DNA of 64,000 nucleotides from Virgibacillus profundi (GTDB taxonomy: Bacteria > Bacillota > Bacilli > Bacillales > Amphibacillaceae): contig NZ_NPOA01000002.1 in assembly GCF_002287375.1 (NCBI RefSeq), positions 310,001 to 374,000 on the forward strand. The letters are read 5' to 3'. The position numbers and the translations under genes are program-made. Each line of letters begins with the position of its first letter. Within the stretch, counting starts at the first letter, position 1. Shown in pieces: positions 34,080 through 43,556 of the stretch. The notes under the pieces are model-generated. The model was given only the letters and a program-made list of their open reading frames with translations, was not told the origin of the DNA and searched no databases.

Positions 34080-35498
34080 ATGTCATTACCTGAGGCTCCA
34101 CCCGATTTGAACAATCAGCATCTTGTTAAACGTTTTTCAGGAAAGCTGCTTCTGCGAAAAGAAATCCCCTTGGACGAACCTGATTTTCAACAATTACTTT
34201 CCACTCATTCTTTCACACCTATTAAATCCATTCACAAGAAAAACTTCATCTATCAATGTCAGCGCTGTGGCAACCGGCAGCGATCACTATTTGCTCATAT
34301 TCCCTGTCAGTCCTGCAAAAAAACACATCTTTACTGCAGAAATTGTATCGAAATGGGCCGTGTCATGGAATGTGAGCCGCTTTACTACTGGAGTGGAGAA
34401 GCTCCCAGGTGGTCGCGATATGAAAATCCCTGTTCATGGGATGGTGAACTTACAATTGTACAGCAGAAAGCAGCAGATCGGATTGTTACAGCAATTAACA
34501 ATCATGAAAATGAGTTGCTTGTATGGGCGGTTTGTGGTGCTGGAAAAACGGAAATGCTTTTTCCCGGTATTACGGAAGCACTACGAAATGGAAAGCGAAT
34601 CTGTCTGGCTACACCAAGGGCTGATGTCGTCCTAGAATTACTGCCACGTATACAAGCAGCATTTGCAGATGTGGCTGTTCAAGGATTGTATGGCGGAAGT
34701 GATGACAAAGATGGTACTGCACAGATAATACTTGCAACAACACATCAGCTGCTCCGTTATAAATCAGCTTTTGATGTATTTATTATTGATGAAATAGATG
34801 CATTTCCCTATCATGCTGATCCATCTCTCCCTTTTGCTGCAGAGCGGGCAAAATCCGACATAAACACAACAATTTATTTAACTGCCACACCCCGAAAGAA
34901 TCATAAAATAGAGATAAACCGAAACAAGCTAGCCCATATTTTTGTACCTGTAAGATTCCATGGCCAACCTTTACCAATTCCAATTATGAAAATATGTTTT
35001 GATTTGAAAAAAGAATTAAAAAGCCATATGCCTCCTGCAGCTTTTCTAAAATGGGTCAAGCATAGAAAAAATCCGGATCGTCAGCTATTAATCTTTGTAC
35101 CTACTATAAGTTTAGCCGAAAAAATGAAAGACAATCTTGCTGATCTCCTGTTAAAAGAAGGGATACTAAGTTCAAAAGCTAATCTTGCAGCTGTTTATGC
35201 CTCTGATCCGGACAGAGAGGAAAAGGTTCAGCTGTTCAGGCAAAAGGAAATAGATGTATTGATTACAACTACGATCCTGGAGCGGGGTGTAACTTTTCCT
35301 TCTGTGGATGTAGCTATCCTGGATGCGGGACATATAGTGTTTGATGAGGCTGCTTTGGTGCAAATTGCAGGGAGGGCAGGCAGGAGTCCTGAAGATCCAA
35401 CAGGCGAAGTTGTCTTTTTTCATGATGGAAAAACGGAAGCGATGGTACAGGCAGTAAATTCAATAATTACGATGAACAAAAGGGGAGGCATGTCCTAG
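34080..35498 (+). CDS. comFA: Competence ATPase ComFA
   Basis: A 472-residue DEAD-box-like helicase/translocase used in DNA uptake during competence. Four CxxC-type cysteines near residues 60-95 (CQRC, CQSC, CRNC) form the zinc site. Walker A is AVCGAGKTEM and Walker B IIDEIDAF; TATPRK and the motif VI region QIAGRAGRS follow. It is encoded one base before comFC, but comFB, which separates them in B. subtilis, is missing. Confidence 0.94.
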   Translation: MSLPEAPPDLNNQHLVKRFSGKLLLRKEIPLDEPDFQQLLSTHSFTPIKSIHKKNFIYQCQRCGNRQRSLFAHIPCQSCKKTHLYCRNCIEMGRVMECEPLYYWSGEAPRWSRYENPCSWDGELTIVQQKAADRIVTAINNHENELLVWAVCGAGKTEMLFPGITEALRNGKRICLATPRADVVLELLPRIQAAFADVAVQGLYGGSDDKDGTAQIILATTHQLLRYKSAFDVFIIDEIDAFPYHADPSLPFAAERAKSDINTTIYLTATPRKNHKIEINRNKLAHIFVPVRFHGQPLPIPIMKICFDLKKELKSHMPPAAFLKWVKHRKNPDRQLLIFVPTISLAEKMKDNLADLLLKEGILSSKANLAAVYASDPDREEKVQLFRQKEIDVLITTTILERGVTFPSVDVAILDAGHIVFDEAALVQIAGRAGRSPEDPTGEVVFFHDGKTEAMVQAVNSIITMNKRGGMS

Positions 35499-35499
35499 C

Positions 35500-36183
35500 A
35501 TGCATTGCTTATGGTGTAACATCCAAATTATCCCGGAAATAAGCTGGAAAAATCTATTTATTTTAGAAGCAGCAAAACAATTATGTGCAGAATGTGAAGA
35601 AAAGCTGGAGCTATTAAAGGGCAGGCAATGCATGAGATGTAGCCGTATATCAGACAAAGCACTGTGTGCGGATTGCGGGTGGTGGGATGACCAAACTGAT
35701 GAAATGGACACATTAGCTTTTAATTATTCTATATTTACTTACAATAAATTCATGGAGGACATGATTGCCAAATGGAAATATCGAGGAGATTATCATTTGG
35801 GCAATGCTTTTAAGGAACGTTTCAGCAGGTCATTTACAGGAAAATTTTCTTTTCTAAAAAAAGATGTGCTTGTTGTTCCAATTCCATTAAGTGATGAAAG
35901 GTTATCAGAGCGGGCATTTAATCAAGCACAGATGCTCGCAGATTTCCTGCCGGCAGAGAATAAGTCAATACTTACCAGAATACATGGTGAAAAACAGTCG
36001 AAAAAGACACGTTACGAGAGAATTTTTACAAAAAATCCATTTGTGCTTCATGAAAGTATTAACAAACCGGTTATTCTTGTCGATGATATATATACAACAG
36101 GTACAACATTACGCCATGCTGCAAGGCTATTAAAAGACAAAGGCTGTCCCGATGTTTACGCATATACCTTGATTCGGGGATAG
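35500..36183 (+). CDS. comFC: ComFC phosphoribosyltransferase-like competence protein
   Basis: A 227-residue protein of the ComF family. It has an N-terminal zinc ribbon (HCLWC, LCAEC, CMRC, LCADCGWW) and a C-terminal PRTase fold with the PRPP loop VILVDDIYTTGTTLRHAA. It works with ComFA in transport or handling of incoming single-stranded DNA. It follows comFA by one base and is followed directly by the yvyF frame. Confidence 0.93.
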   Translation: MHCLWCNIQIIPEISWKNLFILEAAKQLCAECEEKLELLKGRQCMRCSRISDKALCADCGWWDDQTDEMDTLAFNYSIFTYNKFMEDMIAKWKYRGDYHLGNAFKERFSRSFTGKFSFLKKDVLVVPIPLSDERLSERAFNQAQMLADFLPAENKSILTRIHGEKQSKKTRYERIFTKNPFVLHESINKPVILVDDIYTTGTTLRHAARLLKDKGCPDVYAYTLIRG

Positions 36184-36228
36184 GTGGGATGTTGTGCTAT
36201 AATGACTAAAGAAATGAGGAATGTTCAG

Positions 36229-36648
36229 GTGGCTGAACTGGCAAATTGCTCTCGTTGTAATACGGTGTTTGTAAAAGGTGTTCGTGACATCTGTCAAAAT
36301 TGCTATAAAGAAGAGGAAAAAGCTTTCGATATCGTTTATCGTTTTTTAAGGCAAAGAAAAAATAGAGAAGCAACAATGGTGGAAATAGTTAAAGCCACAG
36401 GTGTGGAAGAGGAACTAATCATCAAATTTATTAAAGAAAATCGATTACGGACTTCTGAGTTTCCAAAACTGGCCTATCCATGTGAACGATGTGGAACTCA
36501 TATCGTTACAGGAAAGCTTTGCGAAAGTTGCACAAAGGAAATACGGAATGATTTGGAACGACATGAGGAAATTGAAAAAATAGCTGAAGCAAATTTAAAT
36601 AATGAGAAGAAAAAATCAGCTATCTATTATAATTTCGAAAATAAATAA
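36229..36648 (+). CDS. yvyF: Flagellar operon protein YvyF
   Basis: A 139-residue protein of the TIGR03826 flagellar operon family. It has an N-terminal zinc-type pair CSRC / CQNC, a winged-helix-like middle part (MVEIVKATGVEEELIIKFIKE) and a second zinc pair CERC / CESC. GTG 36229 is preferred: GAGGA lies eight bases upstream and the product begins MAELANC as in the family; the frame open from 36184 adds 15 unconserved residues. Confidence 0.85.
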   Translation: MAELANCSRCNTVFVKGVRDICQNCYKEEEKAFDIVYRFLRQRKNREATMVEIVKATGVEEELIIKFIKENRLRTSEFPKLAYPCERCGTHIVTGKLCESCTKEIRNDLERHEEIEKIAEANLNNEKKKSAIYYNFENK

Positions 36649-36657
36649 TTCATACTT

Positions 36658-36683
36658 TAAATGTAGACAGTATATGCCGATAA
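36658..36683 (+). promoter_or_regulatory. Sigma-D promoter of the flgM operon
   Basis: TAAA (36658-36661), 14 bases, then GCCGATAA (36676-36683), an almost perfect sigma-D promoter 57 bases before flgM, as in B. subtilis. Confidence 0.85.
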
Positions 36684-36740
36684 TAGATGTAAGAGAATAT
36701 GTTGAACGAAAATTACCTACCCAAGAGGGGAGAGATTACG

Positions 36741-37004
36741 ATGAAAATAAATGGTCCTAACCAATCCAATTTCAATCCTTATAAAAATCAAATACAAAAG
36801 CAGATGGACTATAAAAAAGAGACCAATAAACAGGATCAAATAGAAATATCCAGTCAGGCCAAGCAATTACAGGAAAATGAAAAACCAAATGCAAAGCGGG
36901 CAGCATATGTACAGGATATAAAAAATGCAGTTGATTCCGGGGAATACAAAATAAATCATGAAAAAGCAGCACAGAAAATGATCGATTTCTGGTCGAAAAA
37001 GTAA
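36741..37004 (+). CDS. flgM: Anti-sigma-D factor FlgM
   Basis: An 87-residue protein that holds sigma-D until the hook is complete. It starts MKINGPNQSN, contains DQIEISSQAKQLQE and ends in the sigma-binding helix region VQDIKNAVDSGEYKINHEKAA. ATG 36741 has GAGGGGAGAG upstream. It heads the sigma-D-driven late flagellar operon. Confidence 0.93.
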   Translation: MKINGPNQSNFNPYKNQIQKQMDYKKETNKQDQIEISSQAKQLQENEKPNAKRAAYVQDIKNAVDSGEYKINHEKAAQKMIDFWSKK

Positions 37005-37029
37005 GCAAGTGTAAAAGGAGGACATCATT

Positions 37030-37524
37030 TTGTCCGTACAAACAATCATTCAGTCACTTGAAAAATTGGTTAACCTGCATATGGAGCTATTGGAAATATC
37101 TCTTCAAAAAACAGAGGTCGTCAAAGATGGTTCCATTGATAAGCTGCAGGCTGTACTCCTAAAGGAGAGGAAATCTGTTCGAGCGATAGAGCAGGCTGAG
37201 GTTATCCGTCAGACAGAAGTCGAAGAATGGTTTTCGCATAAGCAACTGCCAAAAGGTGAAGCAACGATAACCAATATGCTGGAACTTATAACAGATGAAC
37301 AGGAAAAAATAACCTTGGGAAATATAACGATTAAATTAACTCAAAGCATCACAAAACTGAAGCAGCAGGAGCAACTAAATCAGGCATTAATTAATCAGTC
37401 CATGCAATTTGTTCAGCTTTCACTTGATATGATGAATCCATCGATAAAAAATATGAACTATGGAAATAAAAAAGGGTCAGAACCAGAGCCTAATAAACGT
37501 TCTGTATTTGACTCAAAAGCTTAG
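37030..37524 (+). CDS. flgN: Flagellar export chaperone FlgN
   Basis: A 164-residue, almost all-helical protein that chaperones the hook-filament junction proteins FlgK and FlgL, encoded next. Position and fold (helices with QxxLLxxER-type repeats, here VLLKERKSVRAIEQAE) support it. TTG 37030 follows GGAGGAC. Confidence 0.9.
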   Translation: MSVQTIIQSLEKLVNLHMELLEISLQKTEVVKDGSIDKLQAVLLKERKSVRAIEQAEVIRQTEVEEWFSHKQLPKGEATITNMLELITDEQEKITLGNITIKLTQSITKLKQQEQLNQALINQSMQFVQLSLDMMNPSIKNMNYGNKKGSEPEPNKRSVFDSKA

Positions 37525-37544
37525 GAAGTTAAAGGAGTTTACAC

Positions 37545-38963
37545 ATGAGTACATTTCACGGATTGGAAATGGCTAAACAAGCCCTTTTTGCACAGCAATC
37601 AGCTCTATATACAACTGGACATAATCTTTCAAATGCCAATACGGATGGATATTCCAGACAGCGTGTTAATTTTGAAACAATGAACCCATACCCTACAGGC
37701 TCTCGCAATCGACCGCAGATTTCCGGACAGATGGGCACGGGTGTTCAAGCAGGTTCAGTTCAGCGAATCCGAAATGAGTTTTTAGACATACAATTTCGCG
37801 GAGAAAACAGTAAATCAGGCTATTGGGAGACAAAAGCTGATGCATTAAGCCGTCTGGAAAACGTAATGAATGAGCCTTCGGAAAGTGGACTATCAAAAAC
37901 AATGGATCAGTTTTGGCAGTCGCTTCAGGATCTCGCTGTTAATCCGGAAAAAGATTCCGGTGTGAGGTCAGTAGTTTTTCAAAGAGGTCAAGCAGTAGCA
38001 GATACCTTTAACTACTTGTCAAATTCATTGAACGCTATTCAAGGTGATTTAAAGTCTCAGATAGATACAACTGTAAAGGATGCGAATTCATTAATTGAAC
38101 AAATACATAATATTAATGAACAGGTAAAACAAGTGGAACCACACGGGTTTTTGGCCAATGATTTATATGATGAGCGTGATCGCTTAATTGATGAGTTGTC
38201 TAAGATTGTTGATATAAAGGTTACGAAAGATAGTAGTAGTGATAGTTCAATGGAAATTGCGGATGGTTTGGCAACGATTGAAGTATTTGGTAGTGATGGT
38301 AAGTCGGTAAAATTGGTAGACGGAAAAGAAGGAAGTATAAATCCAATTGAAGTAGCATTTGAAGTTGATGAAGAGAGTGGACAGGAAACACTTACCTTGG
38401 AAGCCGGTGGTACTGGCATAAAAGAGTCAAATGGTTCTTTAAAGGGTCTAGTGGAATCCTATGAAGTTACTTATCCTGAAATGATTTCGAATTTAGATGA
38501 TATGGCTTTTCAGTTTGCTACAGAATTTAATACGATTCACAGTGATTTCTTCGATGTGGAAGAAACCGGAGCTTCCGGAAACATCACTATTGCTTTAGCT
38601 TCAGCTGATGAAATAGTCGCAAGTAATGAAAACAATGATGGGGAGATTGCTTCAGATTTAGCTGATTTATTTGAAAAAAGCCTAGTTGGCTTAGGTGATA
38701 AATCAGTAAATGGATACTTTCAATCTATTATAGGTGAATTAGGTGTTGAAGCACAGCAAGCAAATCGAATGGCTGACAATACAACGATTCTTCGTTCCCA
38801 GGTGGAAAACCAACGAATGTCTGTAAGCTCCGTCTCACTGGATGAGGAAATGTCGAATATGATTAAGTTTCAACATGCGTATAATGCTGCTGCAAGAAGT
38901 ATGACAACAATAGATGAAATGCTTGATAGGGTTATCAACAGTATGGGATTAGTGGGAAGGTAG
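37545..38963 (+). CDS. flgK: Flagellar hook-associated protein 1 (FlgK)
   Basis: A 472-residue hook-filament junction protein. The N-terminus FHGLEMAKQALFAQQSAL with TTGHNLSNANTDGYSRQRVN is the FlgK/rod-type motif, and the end has SLDEEMSNMIKFQHAYNAAA. Secreted by the flagellar type III system. GTTAAAGGAG precedes the ATG. Confidence 0.96.
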   Translation: MSTFHGLEMAKQALFAQQSALYTTGHNLSNANTDGYSRQRVNFETMNPYPTGSRNRPQISGQMGTGVQAGSVQRIRNEFLDIQFRGENSKSGYWETKADALSRLENVMNEPSESGLSKTMDQFWQSLQDLAVNPEKDSGVRSVVFQRGQAVADTFNYLSNSLNAIQGDLKSQIDTTVKDANSLIEQIHNINEQVKQVEPHGFLANDLYDERDRLIDELSKIVDIKVTKDSSSDSSMEIADGLATIEVFGSDGKSVKLVDGKEGSINPIEVAFEVDEESGQETLTLEAGGTGIKESNGSLKGLVESYEVTYPEMISNLDDMAFQFATEFNTIHSDFFDVEETGASGNITIALASADEIVASNENNDGEIASDLADLFEKSLVGLGDKSVNGYFQSIIGELGVEAQQANRMADNTTILRSQVENQRMSVSSVSLDEEMSNMIKFQHAYNAAARSMTTIDEMLDRVINSMGLVGR

Positions 38964-38973
38964 GTAAGTAGCG

Positions 38974-39840
38974 ATGAGAGTTACACAAGGAATGCTATCT
39001 AATAATATGTTACATAATTTATCCAATAGCTATTCGAAAATGGGTACGATTATGGATCAGTTAAATACTGGTAAAAAAATTAATCGCCCTTCCGACGATC
39101 CTGTAATCGCCATGAAAGGGATGAATTACCGCAGTCAGGTAACTGAAATTGAGCAATTTAAGCGTAATACGAATGAAGTTCATAATTGGATGGATAATTC
39201 CGATGCTGCACTTGATAAGGCAACACAAGCCATGCAAAGGTTGCGAGAGTTGGCTGTAAAAGCGAGCAATGGTACGAATGATACAGAAGAACTTGCTAGT
39301 ATTAAAGAGGAAGTTACCCAATTAAAAGAACATCTAAAGGATATAGCGGGAACAGAAGTTAATGGAAAATATATTTTTAATGGGACAAATACTGACGTAC
39401 CTCCTGAAGTTGACCTTATTGAAGGAACCTTTGAAGGAGAAAGCCCCGATGTTAAAATTGAAGTATCAGATGGGACAAAGTTAACAGCCAATGTTAGTGG
39501 GGAGGAAGTATTTGGAGATTTATTCGGAACGATTAATGATCTTGAGAGTGCTTTAGAAGGTGATGGTGATATAGCAGCAAATATTAAAAGCATCGATGAT
39601 GATATTAATGGTATCATCAACGCCCGTGCTGACCTAGGTGCACGTATGAACCGTTTGGAATTAATTGAAAATCGTTTGGACGAGCAAGAGGTTATTGCTA
39701 CAAGTATGATGTCGAAAAATGAAGATGTTGATTATTCTAAGGCAATTACGGAATTAATTACACAAGAAAGTCTGCACCGTGCAGCCTTATCAGCAGGATC
39801 CAGAATCATACAGCCATCACTGATGGATTTTCTGAGATAG
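38974..39840 (+). CDS. flgL: Flagellar hook-associated protein 3 (FlgL)
   Basis: A 288-residue flagellin-like junction protein. It shows MRVTQGMLSNNMLHNLS and LNTGKKINRPSDDPV at the N-terminus and a helical C-terminus (ALSAGSRIIQPSLMDFLR). It follows flgK after 10 bases. Confidence 0.95.
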   Translation: MRVTQGMLSNNMLHNLSNSYSKMGTIMDQLNTGKKINRPSDDPVIAMKGMNYRSQVTEIEQFKRNTNEVHNWMDNSDAALDKATQAMQRLRELAVKASNGTNDTEELASIKEEVTQLKEHLKDIAGTEVNGKYIFNGTNTDVPPEVDLIEGTFEGESPDVKIEVSDGTKLTANVSGEEVFGDLFGTINDLESALEGDGDIAANIKSIDDDINGIINARADLGARMNRLELIENRLDEQEVIATSMMSKNEDVDYSKAITELITQESLHRAALSAGSRIIQPSLMDFLR

Positions 39841-39852
39841 TACAATTATTTT

Positions 39853-39884
39853 ACCCTGGCCCATAGAGGGTTCAGGGTTTTATT
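39853..39884 (+). terminator. Terminator-like hairpin inside the flagellar operon
   Basis: ACCCTGGCCC / GGTTCAGGGT with TTTTATT, between flgL and yviE; may reduce read-through to fliW-csrA. Confidence 0.65.
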
Positions 39885-39903
39885 ACTTTTGGGGAGGAAT
39901 TAC

Positions 39904-40467
39904 ATGCGTTTACCTCAAATCCGGATGGAGTCACAAATGGCAAAAATTCAGATTCAGCAAACACCAGGAAAACAAGAGATTCAGCAGCCAAATGCTAAAA
40001 CTTCCATTCAACTGCCAAAAGCTCAAGTGTCAATGAGCACAACCCCATCCAAGCTTCAAATTGACCAAACGAAAGCATGGGAAGATATGAATCTGATGCA
40101 TATTACCAAACGAAATGACAAGTTTGCTCAGGAAGGTGTACAAGCTATTAAGGAAGGAATGGCAAGACGTGCACAGCAGGGAAGCCAATTAATGAAGATA
40201 GAAAATAATGGAAACCCAATTGCATCTCAGGCTATTGCTAATGGGTATGATGGGAAGAAGAATCTTGGCATTAAGTTTATCCCTTCCCATTTTTCTGTGA
40301 AAATAAATTATCAGCCTTCAGAGGTACATATAAATGTCCAAACGAACAAACCTGTGATTGAAGCAACGATTCGTAAGCCGGAGCACATTTATAAAAAGGG
40401 TTCGGTTGATATTAGTATGCAGCAATATCAGGAGTTGGAAATTGATTTTATAAATTTATTTGGTTAG
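39904..40467 (+). CDS. yviE: Flagellar operon protein YviE (DUF6470)
   Basis: A 187-residue protein with low-complexity Q-rich beginning (QIRMESQMAKIQIQQTPGKQ) and a DUF6470-type body (RNDKFAQEGVQAIKEGMARRAQQG). Found between flgL and fliW in Bacillaceae, function unknown. ATG 39904 lies six bases after GGGGAGG; the earlier frame start at 39889 is in the site. Confidence 0.85.
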   Translation: MRLPQIRMESQMAKIQIQQTPGKQEIQQPNAKTSIQLPKAQVSMSTTPSKLQIDQTKAWEDMNLMHITKRNDKFAQEGVQAIKEGMARRAQQGSQLMKIENNGNPIASQAIANGYDGKKNLGIKFIPSHFSVKINYQPSEVHINVQTNKPVIEATIRKPEHIYKKGSVDISMQQYQELEIDFINLFG

Positions 40468-40485
40468 AAAGGATGACAACCCAAC

Positions 40486-40935
40486 ATGCGTATTCAAACA
40501 AAGTATTTAGGTGACTTAGCAATTGACGAATCTAAAATAATACAGTTTCCTGCAGGTCTTCCGGGTTTTATTAATGAAACAGGTTTTGTTTTATTGGATT
40601 TGCCGGATAATCCAGTTTTTCAAATTTTACAATCTGTTTCCTCAGCAGATACTGCATTTATCGTTACAAATCCATATCATATTTACCGTGATTATTCTTT
40701 TGATCTTGATAATAATTTGATGGAAAGCCTGGAAATTAGCAATGAGAAAGATGTTACAGTGCTGACAATTGTTACATTAAAAAAACCATTTCAAACAAGT
40801 ACACTGAATTTAAAAGCACCAATCATCATTAATCCTAATTCTAAACTGGGAAAACAATACATTCTAAATGTAGATGACTATCCAACGAAAGCTTCTATTG
40901 CTCCAGGGACTCCAGAGAAAGTGAAGGGAGAATAA
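40486..40935 (+). CDS. fliW: Flagellar assembly factor FliW
   Basis: A 149-residue protein that binds CsrA and flagellin, freeing CsrA repression of flagellin translation when flagellin is exported. Motifs: [21 protein letters not shown] and [16 protein letters not shown]. It is followed two bases later by csrA, the usual pairing. Confidence 0.95.
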   Translation: MRIQTKYLGDLAIDESKIIQFPAGLPGFINETGFVLLDLPDNPVFQILQSVSSADTAFIVTNPYHIYRDYSFDLDNNLMESLEISNEKDVTVLTIVTLKKPFQTSTLNLKAPIIINPNSKLGKQYILNVDDYPTKASIAPGTPEKVKGE

Positions 40936-40937
40936 GT

Positions 40938-41159
40938 ATGCTTGTTCTAACAAGAAAGCGAAATGAAGCAATTCAAATAGGTGATGATATTGAAATTAAG
41001 ATCTTGGCTATGGAAGGCGATCAAATAAAAATCGGTATTGATGCACCAAAATCGGTGGATATTCACCGGAAAGAAATTTATTTGGATATTCAGGAACAGA
41101 ATAATGAAGCAGCAAATGTCTCTTTGGATTTAGTACAGATGCTAAAAGAAAATAAATAA
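40938..41159 (+). CDS. csrA: Translational regulator CsrA
   Basis: A 73-residue RNA-binding dimer. It begins [22 protein letters not shown]-type and has [16 protein letters not shown], including the RNA-contact Arg of the last strand region. In Bacillus it represses hag mRNA and is held by FliW. Here hag is not downstream, so its main target must be encoded elsewhere. Confidence 0.96.
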   Translation: MLVLTRKRNEAIQIGDDIEIKILAMEGDQIKIGIDAPKSVDIHRKEIYLDIQEQNNEAANVSLDLVQMLKENK

Positions 41160-41195
41160 AAACTACCTTTAAAAAAAATATTTATTGGTAAATCC

Positions 41196-41223
41196 TACAT
41201 ATTTTGTTGTTTTGAGCCGATAT
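41196..41223 (+). promoter_or_regulatory. Sigma-D promoter of flaG-fliD operon
   Basis: TACA (41196-41199), 16 bases, then a perfect GCCGATAT (41216-41223). The start codon of flaG is 38 bases downstream. This is where the hag promoter would be expected from B. subtilis gene order. Confidence 0.7.
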
Positions 41224-41261
41224 AAAAGAAAAAAATGAGCTTTTGAGGAGTTGCATAAGAA

Positions 41262-41627
41262 ATGCGATTGGAAAAAGTGATGAATCGATCACAACCTCTG
41301 CTAAATGGCGAACACAACAAGCAAATGACAACAGCTAAGGATAAACCCGCTGAACAGGCAGGAAAAGAAAATAAAATAGCTTTACATAAAGAGATTGTGA
41401 TTAATAAAGATAAGGTTGAATCAGTAATTTCTAAGCTAAACGAAATTATTGAGCCATTACGTACAAATTTGAAATTTCAATACCATGAAAAGTTGAATGA
41501 ATACTATGTAACAGTAGTTAATCCTTTAACAGATGAAATTATTAAAGAAATCCCTCCAAAAAAATTCCTTGATATGTATGCAGATATGGCGGAATTAATG
41601 GGGATTCTAGTTGATGAAAAGATATAA
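41262..41627 (+). CDS. flaG: Flagellar protein FlaG
   Basis: A 121-residue FlaG family protein with a polar N-terminal part and the conserved C-terminal block LKFQYHEKLNEYYVTVVN and EIIKEIPPKKFLDMYA. It affects filament length in other bacteria. It precedes fliD by 15 bases, as yvyC does in B. subtilis. Confidence 0.92.
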   Translation: MRLEKVMNRSQPLLNGEHNKQMTTAKDKPAEQAGKENKIALHKEIVINKDKVESVISKLNEIIEPLRTNLKFQYHEKLNEYYVTVVNPLTDEIIKEIPPKKFLDMYADMAELMGILVDEKI

Positions 41628-41642
41628 AGGGAGTGGAATATA

Positions 41643-43124
41643 ATGGTAATGCGAGTCGGTGGCCTGGCGACAGGGATGGATATTGATTCCATCGTTAATA
41701 AATTAATGACAGCTGAGAGAATTCCGCTAGATAAAATGCAACAGGATAAAACAATGCTTGAGTGGAAACGGGATGCATTTCGGGATGTTAATAAAAAACT
41801 TTCAGAATTTGATCAAATGATACTGGATATGAAAATGAGTAGTACGTATAATTCGAAAACGGTTAGTTCTTCACAGGAAGGTGCTGTAACGGCCACAGGT
41901 ACATCAAGTGCCTCGAATGGGTCTTATAACATTAAGGTCAACCAGTTGGCTAGCACTGCGATAAATATAGGTGAAGAATTAAGTTCTGATCTTGAACTTG
42001 ATAAACCATTAAAGGATCAATTGGAAGTTCCAGACACAATCCAATTTACTACTTATAACGAAAATGGTGGTAAAACACATAACATCAAAATACAAGACGA
42101 CGACACGCTTAATGATGTTCTCAGTCGTATTACGTCTGAAGATAACAATGTTCGTGCTTTTTATGATTCGCAATCAAATAGGGTTATTATGGAGACAACG
42201 AAAACAGGTAATTATAATGAAAATGGTAAAGAAATAGAATTTACGGATGATTCCTTTTTTTCTACTGTATTGAATATGAAAACTTCAAATGAAAAAGGCG
42301 GAACTAACGCAACGTTTGAATACAATAATAGCGGAGTGGAGATGGAATCAAAAACAAACTCCTATCAGCTAAATGGTATAACTTTTGAATTTAAAAACGA
42401 AACAGATGGGAATGCTGTTTTAACCGTTAATAATGACGTCGAATCCTCCTTTGAATCTATTATAAAGTTCGTCGACAAATACAATGAAGTTGTTGAGACA
42501 TTAAATGCATCCCAACGTGAGGAAAAGTATCGGGACTATCCTCCATTAACGGATGAACAGAAGAAGGATATGTCAGAGGATGAAATTGAGCTTTGGGAAG
42601 AGCGAGCAAAAAGCGGCCTTCTAAGGGGAGAATCAGCATTATCGAGTGGACTATTTTCCATGCGTCAAAGCTGGTATTCCAGTGTGGAAACAGGTGGAGC
42701 ATTTAATTCGTTAACACAAATTGGTATAGAAACATCCAAGGACTACTTGGATGGTGGAAAACTTGTTGTAAATGAAAATGATTTACGGGAGGCACTTCGT
42801 AAGGATCCGGCAAGTGTTCAGAAGTTATTTTCCAATAGTGAGGAAAATGACAGTCGTGGACTTGTAAATCGTTTGGAGGATTCTCTTGAAAGTACTATCA
42901 ATCAAATTGGAGAACGTGCCGGAAATGATACACATACTACACTTGAAAATTATACGCTGGGGAAACGCATGAAGGATTTAAATGAACGTATTTCAGCATT
43001 TGAAGATCGATTAGTAGTGAGAGAAAATCGTTACTGGAGCCAATTTACTGCAATGGAATCAGCAATCTCACGAATGAATATGCAATCCTCACAACTGATG
43101 TCCCAATTTGGCGGAGGCATGTAA
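41643..43124 (+). CDS. fliD: Flagellar filament cap protein FliD
   Basis: A 493-residue cap (HAP2) protein. It starts VGGLATGMDIDSIVNKLMTAE, contains the FliD N domain, a variable middle, and the C-terminal region MKDLNERISAFEDRLVVRENRYWSQF-type ending in MNMQSSQLMSQF. It guides flagellin polymerisation at the tip. fliS and fliT follow. Confidence 0.95.
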   Translation: MVMRVGGLATGMDIDSIVNKLMTAERIPLDKMQQDKTMLEWKRDAFRDVNKKLSEFDQMILDMKMSSTYNSKTVSSSQEGAVTATGTSSASNGSYNIKVNQLASTAINIGEELSSDLELDKPLKDQLEVPDTIQFTTYNENGGKTHNIKIQDDDTLNDVLSRITSEDNNVRAFYDSQSNRVIMETTKTGNYNENGKEIEFTDDSFFSTVLNMKTSNEKGGTNATFEYNNSGVEMESKTNSYQLNGITFEFKNETDGNAVLTVNNDVESSFESIIKFVDKYNEVVETLNASQREEKYRDYPPLTDEQKKDMSEDEIELWEERAKSGLLRGESALSSGLFSMRQSWYSSVETGGAFNSLTQIGIETSKDYLDGGKLVVNENDLREALRKDPASVQKLFSNSEENDSRGLVNRLEDSLESTINQIGERAGNDTHTTLENYTLGKRMKDLNERISAFEDRLVVRENRYWSQFTAMESAISRMNMQSSQLMSQFGGGM

Positions 43125-43154
43125 CTGTTTATATAAAAAGGAGTGAATCAAGTC

Positions 43155-43556
43155 ATGGCACTTAACAAACAACACCAGGTATATCAGAATAATGCTGTAA
43201 ATACCGCTTCGGGTGGAGAATTAACATTAATGCTATACAATGGCTGCATAAAATTTATTAAAAAGGCAATAAAAGATATGGAAGCAAAGAATTATGAAGC
43301 AAAAAATACAAACATCCAGAAAGCACAAAATATCATCCGGGAATTAATGATCACACTGGATCCGGAAGTAGAGATTTCCAAACAAATTTTGCCATTATAT
43401 GAATACACGCTGCATCAGCTTAAAGAAGGAAATGTGAAGAATGATGCTTCCATGCTTGAAGAAGCACTGGGATTCATTACGGAATTTAGAGATACATGGA
43501 AACAGGTTATTTTAAAAACCAGAAAAAAACAATTTGCACAAGGTGCGCATGTATAA
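43155..43556 (+). CDS. fliS: Flagellin export chaperone FliS
   Basis: A 133-residue helical chaperone: VYQNNAVNTASGGELTLMLY and KNTNIQKAQNIIRELMITLD are FliS hallmarks. ATG 43155 is used because AAAGGAGTGA precedes it; the frame from 43143 begins inside that site. Its stop overlaps the fliT start. Confidence 0.95.
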   Translation: MALNKQHQVYQNNAVNTASGGELTLMLYNGCIKFIKKAIKDMEAKNYEAKNTNIQKAQNIIRELMITLDPEVEISKQILPLYEYTLHQLKEGNVKNDASMLEEALGFITEFRDTWKQVILKTRKKQFAQGAHV

